A stretch of DNA of 64,000 bases from contig JAWKJY010000002.1 of the NCBI GenBank assembly GCA_041393535.1, positions 310,001-374,000 on the forward strand. Direction: 5' to 3'. Positions 17,643-24,617 of the stretch are shown one piece after another. Each line of letters opens with the position of its first letter. Position 1 is the stretch's first letter. The notes beneath the pieces were generated by a model. That model made no database searches, was not told the DNA's origin, and was given only the letters and a program-made list of their open reading frames with translations. The DNA comes from JAWKJY01 sp041393535 (GTDB lineage: Bacteria > Actinomycetota > Thermoleophilia > Gaiellales > Gaiellaceae). Both the position numbers and the translations under genes were made by a program.

Positions 17643-19004
17643 TCACGCGGGTGGCGCCGCCGGGTCGACGACCGAGACGGCGATGTCCGCGCGCTCGTCG
17701 CCGGGGCGCCGGTCGGCGGAGCGGGCGCCGACGGTCGCCGTCGCCCCGAGCGCCTCCGCGACGGCGGGCCGGACGACGAGCGAGACGGCCACGGCCTGGC
17801 CCGGCCGGATCCGGCCGAGCGGGCAGGTAACCGCGCCGTCGGCCACGGCGCACGCCGCTCGGCCGGCGGCCGCGGCGACGATCGGCAGGCCCGCCGGGAG
17901 CGCGAGCGCGGCGACGGCGTCGATCGCCGGGCCGGGCCCGCGGTTCGCGACGTCGAGGCGCAGCTCGAGATCGGCGCCGACGACGGCCTCGATGGGCGCG
18001 ACGGCGGTGAGGCGGAGGTCGCCGACCACCGGCTGCCAGTCGGGCGTGAGGCTCCGCACCGTGCTCCCCCGCCGTCCGGTCACGCGCACGCGCGAGCTCC
18101 CGTCGGCGTCCATCACCCAGACGGCGAACGGGCAGACGAGCTGGCAGCGGCGATCTCCCTGGAAGACGACGCGCTTGCCGTCCGGCGCGAAGGCGGGCGC
18201 GAGGTCGTCGCCCCGCCGTCGGGTGAGCGGCGCGCCGGAGAGGTCGGCGCGGACGATCCGCACGTCGCCGTCGCCGCCGCCCGGCGGCAGGCGGGTGAAG
18301 ACGACGTTCCGCCCGTCCGGCGACCAGCTCGGGGAGAGGTCCATGCCCGGCCCGCCGGTCAGCCGCGTCTCGCCGCTCCCGTCGGCGTTGACGACCCAGA
18401 GGTCGAAGTTGCCGCCGTCACGGTCGGACGCGAAGACGACCCGCGTGCCGTCCGGCGACCAGGCGGGATCGACGTCGAGGCCGCGCGCGCCGGCGAGGCG
18501 GGTCGCCTGCCCGCCGCCGGCCGGGACGACCCAGATGTCGACGTCGCCGCGGTCGCGGTCGGACGAGAACGCGAGCCGCGTCCCGTCGGGCGACCAGGTC
18601 GGGTCGCGGTCCGCCGCGCGGTGGCTCGTGACCCGCCGCACGCCGCTGCCGTCCGCGCGCATCACCCAGATGTCCCAGTCGAGCGGCCGCTCGCGGTTCG
18701 ACGAGAACGCGATCCGTCGGCCATCGGCCGACCAGGCGGGCTCGACGTCGGAGACGCGGTTGCGGGTCAGCTCGCGCAGCCCGGAGCCGTCCGAGCGGAC
18801 GACCGCGATCTCGCTGTCCGAGCCGGCCGTGCGGGAGAAGGCGATCAGGCCGTTCGCCCCCGGGAACGCCGCATGCGCCGCGAGCGGCGCCGCCAGCGCC
18901 GCGGCGAGCGCGGCGAGGAGCGCAAGGCGGGGCGCGAGCCCGCGGCGGACGGCACCACGGGCACGCCGAAGGGACGTTGCGGGCCGGGCTGGGCGGATCG
19001 GCAC
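17643..19004 (-). CDS. Secreted TolB-like beta-propeller protein with CARDB/DUF11-like C-terminus
   Basis: About 453 residues from GTG 19004; no better start occurs upstream. A signal peptide (RLALLAALAAALAAPLAAHAAF) is followed by six to seven PD40/WD40-like blades with the recurring pattern EPAWSADGRRIAFSSNR, DPTWSPDGTRLAFSSDR, DPAWSPDGTRVVFASDR. After ~residue 330 comes a beta-rich domain (AVVGADLELRLDVANRGPGPAIDAVA) of the DUF11/CARDB type. Probably an extracytoplasmic binding or scaffold protein. It is divergent from the MauE-like operon and converges with the response regulator, ending 8 nt past it. Confidence 0.8.
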   Translation of the reverse strand: MPIRPARPATSLRRARGAVRRGLAPRLALLAALAAALAAPLAAHAAFPGANGLIAFSRTAGSDSEIAVVRSDGSGLRELTRNRVSDVEPAWSADGRRIAFSSNRERPLDWDIWVMRADGSGVRRVTSHRAADRDPTWSPDGTRLAFSSDRDRGDVDIWVVPAGGGQATRLAGARGLDVDPAWSPDGTRVVFASDRDGGNFDLWVVNADGSGETRLTGGPGMDLSPSWSPDGRNVVFTRLPPGGGDGDVRIVRADLSGAPLTRRRGDDLAPAFAPDGKRVVFQGDRRCQLVCPFAVWVMDADGSSRVRVTGRRGSTVRSLTPDWQPVVGDLRLTAVAPIEAVVGADLELRLDVANRGPGPAIDAVAALALPAGLPIVAAAAGRAACAVADGAVTCPLGRIRPGQAVAVSLVVRPAVAEALGATATVGARSADRRPGDERADIAVSVVDPAAPPA

Positions 19005-19153
19005 CCGGCCACGGTAGCCGCAGCCGCGGCGATCCACGGGGTGGACGCGCCGGGCCCGCCGCTGACGGGGCCGGCCGGCCGGCCCACGCGCCCGCCTCCG
19101 CCGGGGTCGGCGACGCCTCCTGCCGCGCCCGTCCGGGATCCGCGGCAGACTTC

Positions 19154-19711
19154 GTGGCGGCGATGCTCGCCGACGCCCTCCACGGCAGCGCTGGCGCGGG
19201 GCCCTTCCTGGCCGCCGCTGGCCTGCTCCTCGTCTCCGGGATCGCGAAGCTCCGCCGACCCGATGCGGCCGCCGACGTCCTGGCCTCGTTCCGCGTCCCG
19301 GGCGGGCGGCACGCCGCCCGTGCGGTCGGCGCCGCCGAGCTCGGGCTCGCCGCCTGGGCGATCGCCGCGCCCGACCGGGCCGCGGCCGTCGCGGTCTGCG
19401 CCGCGTACGCGCTGTTCGCCGTCGTCGCCGCCGCGCTCGTCGCGCGCACCGTGCCGCTGGCCTCCTGCGGCTGCCTGGGGGAGACCCGCACGCCGCCGAG
19501 CGTCGTCCACGTCCTCCTGAACGTCGCCTGCGCGGGCGTCGCCGCGGTCGCCGTCGCCGCGCCGCCGCCCGCGCTCGACGAGCTGCTGCCGTCGCTGCCG
19601 CTCGGCGGGGCGCCGTTCGTCCTCGGCGTCCTCGCCGCGACCTGGCTCGCCGTCGCCGTCCTCGCGCACCTGCCGCAGGCGCTCGCGGCCTACCGCCCAC
19701 AGCGTGGTTGA
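19154..19711 (+). CDS. MauE/DoxX-like redox-associated membrane protein
   Basis: About 185 residues from GTG 19154 (ATG 19163 is an alternative). Four to five hydrophobic helices (AGPFLAAAGLLLVSGIAKL, AVGAAELGLAAWAIA, AVAVCAAYALFAVVAAALVA, FVLGVLAATWLAVAVLAHL). A CGC motif (LASCGCLGE) at a helix end is typical of MauE/VKOR-type redox partners. In methylotrophs MauE and MauD are needed for disulfide formation in the methylamine dehydrogenase light chain. First gene of an operon in which neighbours overlap by 4-8 nt or abut. Confidence 0.78.
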   Translation: MAAMLADALHGSAGAGPFLAAAGLLLVSGIAKLRRPDAAADVLASFRVPGGRHAARAVGAAELGLAAWAIAAPDRAAAVAVCAAYALFAVVAAALVARTVPLASCGCLGETRTPPSVVHVLLNVACAGVAAVAVAAPPPALDELLPSLPLGGAPFVLGVLAATWLAVAVLAHLPQALAAYRPQRG

Positions 19712-20282
19712 GCGCCTCGTCGAGCGGGCGGCCGCCGCCCTCGAGGCGCGCAGCTCGCGCCGCGGCTTCCTCGAGCGCGTCGCCCTGGCGAGCTCGGCGC
19801 TCGCCGTCGCGCCGGTCCACTACCTCACCCGTCCGGCGAGCGCGGAGGCGGTCGTCACGTGCCGCGACTGCGCGCGCGGCAGCCAGTGCTGCGGCGGCTG
19901 GACGACGTTCTGCTGCACGATCAACGGCGGCGTCAACGCGTGCCCGCCCTACAGCTACGTCGCCGGCTGGTGGAAGTGCACGAGCTACCGGGGCACCAGG
20001 CTCTGCGCGGACGAGGGCGTCCGCTACTACCTCGACTGCAACCGGCGGCCCGGCGCGAGGTGCCCCGGCGGCTGCCACTGCGGGGCGAACGACTGCGACA
20101 ACCGCAAGACGTGCTGCAACAACTTCCGCTACGGCCAGTGCAACACGGACCTGGCCGGCGTGACGGAGGTCGTCTGCCGGATCGTCATGTGCGTCAACCC
20201 ATGCCACGTCTACGGCGAGTGCGACTGCACGATGAAGGTGAACGACGCGACGTGCACGCACGAGGCGGACTGCCTGCCGTGA
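19704..20282 (+). CDS. Tat-exported Cys-rich protein, methylamine dehydrogenase light chain (MauA)-like
   Basis: 192 residues from GTG 19704, overlapping the MauE-like gene. A twin-arginine signal (SSRRGFLERVALASSALAVAP) precedes ~145 residues containing 24 cysteines, many in CC or CxC pairs (SQCCGGW, TFCCTI, CHCGANDC, KTCCNN, ECDCTM). The order of Cys and the CPPYSYVAGWWKCTSY segment resemble MauA around its first tryptophylquinone Trp. In my by-eye alignment the second cofactor Trp (IIWCFG in MauA) is replaced (VVCRIVMC), so the TTQ cofactor may not form. No MauB heavy chain is nearby. Probably a disulfide-stabilised periplasmic/extracellular electron or ligand carrier of unknown role. Confidence 0.72.
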   Translation: MVERLVERAAAALEARSSRRGFLERVALASSALAVAPVHYLTRPASAEAVVTCRDCARGSQCCGGWTTFCCTINGGVNACPPYSYVAGWWKCTSYRGTRLCADEGVRYYLDCNRRPGARCPGGCHCGANDCDNRKTCCNNFRYGQCNTDLAGVTEVVCRIVMCVNPCHVYGECDCTMKVNDATCTHEADCLP

Positions 20283-20950
20283 CCGCCGTCGTCGTCGTGC
20301 TCGCAGTCTGCGTCGCCCTGCTCGGGCTGCTCGTGGTCGGCCTGCTGCGCAGCCACGCGGAGATCCTGCGCCGGCTCGACCTGCTCGCGCGGGGCGCGGA
20401 CGCGCCCGACCTCGTCGGGCAACGCCGCGCTCCCCGTCGCGCCGCGGGGGCGCAGGCGCCCGACGTCCTTGGCACGACGCTCGCCGGAGACCCCGTCAAG
20501 GTCGCGGTCGCCGCGGGCGGCGGCACCCTGCTCGCCTTCCTGACGAGCGGCTGCTCGACCTGCCGCGACCTGTGGGCGACGCTGCCGACGGGCGCGGGCG
20601 CCCTCCCGGGCGACGTGCGCCTCGTCTGCGTCGCGAAGGACGCGAGTCACGAGAGCCCCACGCGGCTGCGCGACCTCGCGCCCGCGGACGCGCTCGTCGT
20701 CTGCTCGAGCGCCGCCTGGGACGCGTACCGGGTTCCCGGCTCGCCGTACTTCGTCCACGTCGACGGCGGCACGGGCGCGGTCGCGGGGGAGGGCTCGGCG
20801 TCGACCTGGGACGGCGTGCGCTCGCTCCTCACCGACGCGCTCGCCGACGCGGCGCTCCCGCAGGACGCCCGCGCGCGCGTCGACGCGGAGCTCACGGCGG
20901 CCGGGATCGTCCCCGGGCATCCGAGCCTCTACGGCCGGACGGAGCGGTAG
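20279..20950 (+). CDS. MauD-like membrane-anchored thioredoxin-fold protein
   Basis: 223 residues from GTG 20279 (GTGA overlap with the previous stop). An N-terminal anchor (AVVVVLAVCVALLGLLVVGLLR) is followed by a TlpA/MauD-type domain: LLAFLTSGCSTCRDLWATLP with a CxxC redox centre, and a cis-Pro region in YRVPGSPYFVHVDG. MauD proteins reduce or isomerise disulfides in MauA, and its position directly after a 24-Cys exported protein supports the same job here. Length (223) is near the MauD norm (~200). Confidence 0.8.
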   Translation: MTAVVVVLAVCVALLGLLVVGLLRSHAEILRRLDLLARGADAPDLVGQRRAPRRAAGAQAPDVLGTTLAGDPVKVAVAAGGGTLLAFLTSGCSTCRDLWATLPTGAGALPGDVRLVCVAKDASHESPTRLRDLAPADALVVCSSAAWDAYRVPGSPYFVHVDGGTGAVAGEGSASTWDGVRSLLTDALADAALPQDARARVDAELTAAGIVPGHPSLYGRTER

Positions 20951-21022
20951 GTGGACGCGGTCGCCTGGGTCGGCGTCGCACTCGCCCTCGTCGCCGCCGT
21001 CCGCTCGTCCTGGTCGCCCTGA
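20951..21022 (+). CDS. 23-codon start of a membrane protein ended by an in-frame TGA (possible selenocysteine codon)
   Basis: GTG 20951 abuts the MauD-like stop. It encodes a single hydrophobic helix (VDAVAWVGVALALVAAV) followed by RSSWSP, then TGA at 21020-21022. The same frame continues without interruption into the next membrane protein (GESMLGSITPLGERARRQRW). From memory, actinobacterial relatives of that protein carry an uninterrupted WSPCG.SML segment, so the TGA would sit at a Cys position. A perfect hairpin, GATGCT-GGGG-AGCATC (21031-21046), follows 8 nt after the TGA. Options: a selenocysteine codon, a nonsense mutation, a base error, or a genuine 23-residue peptide. Confidence 0.5.
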   Translation: MDAVAWVGVALALVAAVRSSWSP

Positions 21023-21031
21023 GGCGAGTCG

Positions 21032-21619
21032 ATGCTGGGGAGCATCACCCCGCTCGGCGAGCGGGCCCGTCGACAGCGCTGGTGGGTGACGATGGCGTTC
21101 TTCGGCCTCGGGAGCGTCGGCGGCGGCCTCGCGCTCGGCGTGCTCCCGGCGCTCGTCGGCTCGAGCCTCGACCTCGACTCGACGGTTGCGCTCTGGGCGC
21201 TGGCAGGGCTCGTCGTCGTCGGCCTCGCGCTCGACCTCGGGCTCGGCGGCCTGCGCCTGCCGACGCTCCGCCGCCAGGTCGACGAGGAGTGGCTCGGGCG
21301 CTACCGCGGCTGGGTCTACGGGCTCGGCTTCGGCGCCCAGCTCGGCGTCGGGCTCGCGACGATCGTGACCCTGTCCGCGACGTACGCCGCGATCGCCGCC
21401 GCGTTCCTGTCGGGCTCGCTCGTCGCGGGGCTCGCCATCGGGGCCGCGTTCGGTGCCGGCCGCTGGGCAGGCGCGCTCGTCGGCGGCCTCGTCCGCCGGC
21501 CCGAGCAGCTCGCCCGGCTCGCACGCCTGCTGCGCCGCCTCGACGCGCCCTCGCGCCGGCTCGCGCTGGCCGCCGAGGCCTGCGTGGCGCTCGTCCTCGT
21601 CGGGCTGGCCGCGGCGTGA
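21032..21619 (+). CDS. Polytopic membrane protein of the Mau-like operon (function unknown)
   Basis: 195 residues if initiated at ATG 21032, or ~222 if the TGA at 21020 is read through from GTG 20951. About five membrane helices: WVTMAFFGLGSVGGGLALGVLP, VALWALAGLVVVGLALDL, VYGLGFGAQLGVGLATIVTL, AAIAAAFLSGSLVAGLAIGAAF and a C-terminal LALAAEACVALVLVGLAA, with a basic loop between. ATG 21032 lies inside the stem of the 21031-21046 hairpin, which argues against it being the main start. Its operon place suggests membrane electron supply to the thiol-redox proteins, as CcdA/DsbD-type proteins do, but I see no CcdA signature. Confidence 0.7.
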   Translation: MLGSITPLGERARRQRWWVTMAFFGLGSVGGGLALGVLPALVGSSLDLDSTVALWALAGLVVVGLALDLGLGGLRLPTLRRQVDEEWLGRYRGWVYGLGFGAQLGVGLATIVTLSATYAAIAAAFLSGSLVAGLAIGAAFGAGRWAGALVGGLVRRPEQLARLARLLRRLDAPSRRLALAAEACVALVLVGLAAA

Positions 21620-22062
21620 GCCGGCTCGCCGGCCACGGCCTCGCGGTCGAGCTGCCCGCCGGCTGGGACGGGCGGATCTTCCGCCACGACGAGGGCGAGG
21701 CGACGCTCCACGCGGCGAGCTTCGCGCTGCCGCCGGGCGCGGACGACTACGCCGCCTCGGCCGTCCTGCGGATGCCGCGCGACGGCGTCCTCGTCGTGCT
21801 GACCGAGTTCCGTGCGCGCCTGGCGGGCACGGGGCTGTACGCCCCGCGGGGGCTGCCGCGCCGCCTGCGGGCCGACGAGCTCTCGCCGTCGGCCGTCCAC
21901 CCGATGCGCGCCGGCCTCGCCGCCGTCCAGCGCTTCCTCACCGTCGGCGGCCGGCCGTTCTGCCTCTACGTCGTCGTCGGCGAGGCGGCGCCGGGACGTG
22001 CCCGCCTGCTGCGCCGCGCGCAGACGGTCGTCCGCTCGATCGAGGTCGAGCGTCGCGGGTAG
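21616..22062 (+). CDS. Unknown 148-residue protein ending the Mau-like operon
   Basis: GTG 21616 overlaps the previous stop (GTGA). A soluble-looking alpha/beta protein: LAVELPAGWDGRIFRHDEGEATLHAASFALP, SAVLRMPRDGVLVVLTEF, GLAAVQRFLTVGGRPFCLYVVVGE, then a C-terminal helix. No signal peptide or catalytic motif. It resembles no family I can name. Strict coupling to the four upstream genes implies a role in the same system. Confidence 0.7.
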   Translation: MSRLAGHGLAVELPAGWDGRIFRHDEGEATLHAASFALPPGADDYAASAVLRMPRDGVLVVLTEFRARLAGTGLYAPRGLPRRLRADELSPSAVHPMRAGLAAVQRFLTVGGRPFCLYVVVGEAAPGRARLLRRAQTVVRSIEVERRG

Positions 22063-22089
22063 GCGGGGCCGGCGCGCGCCGGCCCCGCC
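22062..22089. terminator. Bidirectional terminator between convergent genes
   Basis: Perfect 12-bp stem GGCGGGGCCGGC / GCCGGCCCCGCC with a GCGC loop, placed exactly between the end of the Mau-like operon (22062) and the end of the OmpA-like gene (22098). Confidence 0.7.
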
Positions 22090-22097
22090 CCGCGGGC

Positions 22098-24494
22098 TCA
22101 GAGGATGACGAACTCGATCCGGCGGTTGCGGGCCTTGCCGGCCGCCGTGTCGTTCGTCGCGACCGGCCGGGCCTCGCCGAAGCCGCGCGTCGTCATCAGC
22201 CGGGCCGGGATGCCCTTCGAGACGAGGTAGGCCTTGACGGCCTCGGCGCGGCGCTGCGAGAGCGTCAGGTTCGACGCGTCGTCCCCGTCGGAGTCCGTGT
22301 GGCCCTCGATCCGCAGCTCGAGCGGGTTCAGCTCGAGGTAGCGGGCCGCCTTGTCGAGCACCCGGCGGCCGGCCGGCGCGATCTCGGCGCTGCCGCTCTC
22401 GAACCGGACCGGCTGGAGGCCGAGGATCTCGTTCACCGTGTCGGAGCGCTTCCCGCCCGCGGTCGGCACGATCGCAGCCGCCAGCGGGTAGACGAGGCCG
22501 TTCCCCGTGTCGATCGGGTCGCCGGCGACCGCTGCGCCCGCGACCGTGACCGCGTCGCCGTCCCGGCCGACCGGCACGATCGCGCCGGCGAACGTGGTCA
22601 GCTGCTTCAGCCGCGCGAGCCGCTGCGGCGTCACCCGGCCGTCCGAGACGTGCCAGAGCAGCGCCGCCTTGAGCCGCTCGGGGTCGTTCGCGATCTCGGG
22701 CGGGAGCGCGGCGAGCGCCTCGTCCGAGGGCGCGAAGAGCGTGAACGGCCCCGGCCCCTGCAGGCCCTCGAGCAGCCCCGTCTGCTCGAGCGCGGCGAGC
22801 AGCGCCTGGTAGCCGGGCTGGGCCGCCAGCGCGTCGACCACGGTCGGGGCGGGCGCGGCAGCCGGCGCCTCGTCGGCGATCACGCCGCCGAGGGCGTAGA
22901 CGAGGCCGTTCGACGCCTCGGCCGGTGCGCCGGCGACCGGCGCGCCCCCGACGAGGATCGTCTCCGGCGGCTCGACCGCCACCTGCAGGGTCGCGCCCCC
23001 GACCGTCTGGACGTCGGTCAGGTCGGCGAGCTCGGCGGGCCCGATCGCGCCCTCGACGACGTGGTTCAGGAGCAGCGCCGTCAGCGCCTCGGGGTCCGCC
23101 AGCAGGCCGTCGACCGTCCCGGCGGGCAGCGCGGCGAACGCCTCGTCGGTCGGGGCGAAGACCGTGTACGGCCCCTCGCCGCCGAGCGTCTCCGTCAGGC
23201 CGGCCGCGTCGAGCGCGGCCAGCAGCGTCGAGAACGAGCCCGCGTCGGTCGCGACGTCGACGATCGTGCCCCGGGCCGGGGTCGGCTCGGCGACGCCGGC
23301 GAGGCCGTGGACGATGCCGTTGTCGGCCTCGACGTCGGCCTGGGTCACGGTGGCGCCCCCGATCCGGAGCGTGCCGCCGACGTCCTCGATGCGGAGCGTC
23401 GTCCCGGCGAGCGTCTCGACCGTGTCGAGCCCGGCCAGGTCGGCCGCGGTCAGCTTGCCGCCGATCACGTGACCCAGGAGGAATCGCTCGAGCGCCCCGG
23501 GCTCGTCCTGGAGCGCCTGGAGCTGCTCGTCGGAGAGTGCCGACAGGGCAGCGTCGCTCGGCGCGAGGAGGGTGAAGGGGCCTTGGCCACGGAGCTGCTC
23601 GGCGAGCCCGGCGTCCTCGATCCCGGAGACCAGCGCGCCGTACCCGCCGGCCCTGGCGATGTCGACGACAGTGGCCGGCTGCGGGATCACTCCGCCGAGC
23701 GGGTAGACGAGCCCGTTCGAGGCCTCGACCGGATCGCCCGCGAGCGGTGCACCGCCGACGGCGATCGCGTCGCCGTCGACCGCGACGGCGAGCGTCGTGC
23801 CGGCGGCCGTCTGGAGCTCGGCGCCGTCGACGAGCTGGTCGGGCGTCACGGCGCCCGGGACGACGTGCCCGAGCAGGAGCTGCAGGATCGCCTCGGGCGT
23901 GGCCTGCGCCGCGTCGGTCGTCCAGGCGGCGAACGCCGCGTCCGTGGGCGCGAAGACGGTGTAGGGGCCCGGCTGGCCGAGCTCGTCGACGATGCCGGCC
24001 GTCGTCGCCGCGTCGAGCAGCACCTGGAAGGTTCCGGCGGCCTGCGCGACCTCGACGATCGTCCCCGGCTCGGCGGGCTCGGCCGGCGTCGGGGCGGGTG
24101 GCGGGGGCTCCGGCGCGGGCGTCGGCTCGGGCGCGGGCGGCGTCGGCGCGGGCTCGACCGGGGCGGGAACCGCGACCTCGATCGCGTTCTGGACGCCCTC
24201 GACGCCGGCGACGTCCGCGGCGACCGACCCGGCCGTCGCCTGCGCCGCGTCCGTCGGGACGGTCCCGCTCAGCCTGACCGTGCCGCCGTCGACGGAGACG
24301 TCGACGCCCGTGACGCCCCAGACGGCGAGCGCGCTGCGCACCTTCGCGGCGATCTCGCCGTCGCTCGGGCCCGTACAGCTGGTCAGGACGGCAGCGACGA
24401 TGACGCCGACGAGCGCGGCGACGAGCGCGAGCAGGATCGCGCCAGGCCGCGTCCTGCGGGGCCGGTCGGGCTGCGTGGTCTCCTCGGTCGCCAT
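22098..24494 (-). CDS. Envelope protein: BON domain, four fasciclin (FAS1) domains and C-terminal OmpA domain
   Basis: About 798 residues from ATG 24494 with AGGAGG upstream. N-terminal hydrophobic segment with a lipobox-like LTSC, then a BON domain (ALAVWGVTGVDVSVDGGTVRLSGTVP), a Pro/Glu-rich spacer, and four FAS1 domains. Each FAS1 has the H1 motif (GPYTVFAPTDAAF, GPFTLLAPSDAAL, GPYTVFAPTDEAF, GPFTLFAPSDEAL) and an NG.V/I..LGGVI strand. The end is an OmpA-like peptidoglycan-binding domain (VRFESGSAEIAPAGRRVLDKAA, LRIEGHTDSDG, LSQRRAEAVKAYL, NRRIEFVIL). It could tether a FAS1 adhesive stalk to the cell wall. OmpA-type anchoring combined with FAS1 in a Gram-positive lineage is unusual. Confidence 0.9.
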   Translation of the reverse strand: MATEETTQPDRPRRTRPGAILLALVAALVGVIVAAVLTSCTGPSDGEIAAKVRSALAVWGVTGVDVSVDGGTVRLSGTVPTDAAQATAGSVAADVAGVEGVQNAIEVAVPAPVEPAPTPPAPEPTPAPEPPPPAPTPAEPAEPGTIVEVAQAAGTFQVLLDAATTAGIVDELGQPGPYTVFAPTDAAFAAWTTDAAQATPEAILQLLLGHVVPGAVTPDQLVDGAELQTAAGTTLAVAVDGDAIAVGGAPLAGDPVEASNGLVYPLGGVIPQPATVVDIARAGGYGALVSGIEDAGLAEQLRGQGPFTLLAPSDAALSALSDEQLQALQDEPGALERFLLGHVIGGKLTAADLAGLDTVETLAGTTLRIEDVGGTLRIGGATVTQADVEADNGIVHGLAGVAEPTPARGTIVDVATDAGSFSTLLAALDAAGLTETLGGEGPYTVFAPTDEAFAALPAGTVDGLLADPEALTALLLNHVVEGAIGPAELADLTDVQTVGGATLQVAVEPPETILVGGAPVAGAPAEASNGLVYALGGVIADEAPAAAPAPTVVDALAAQPGYQALLAALEQTGLLEGLQGPGPFTLFAPSDEALAALPPEIANDPERLKAALLWHVSDGRVTPQRLARLKQLTTFAGAIVPVGRDGDAVTVAGAAVAGDPIDTGNGLVYPLAAAIVPTAGGKRSDTVNEILGLQPVRFESGSAEIAPAGRRVLDKAARYLELNPLELRIEGHTDSDGDDASNLTLSQRRAEAVKAYLVSKGIPARLMTTRGFGEARPVATNDTAAGKARNRRIEFVIL

Positions 24495-24617
24495 CGTCTG
24501 CGTCCTCCTCCTGGCCAGGTGAGCGGGGCGCGTGCGCGCCAGCGGGATGCTACTCGCACGCGACCCGGCCGACCGGGTCGTCCGGCCCCGGGCGCGCGGA
24601 ACCGCCAGAATGCGCGC

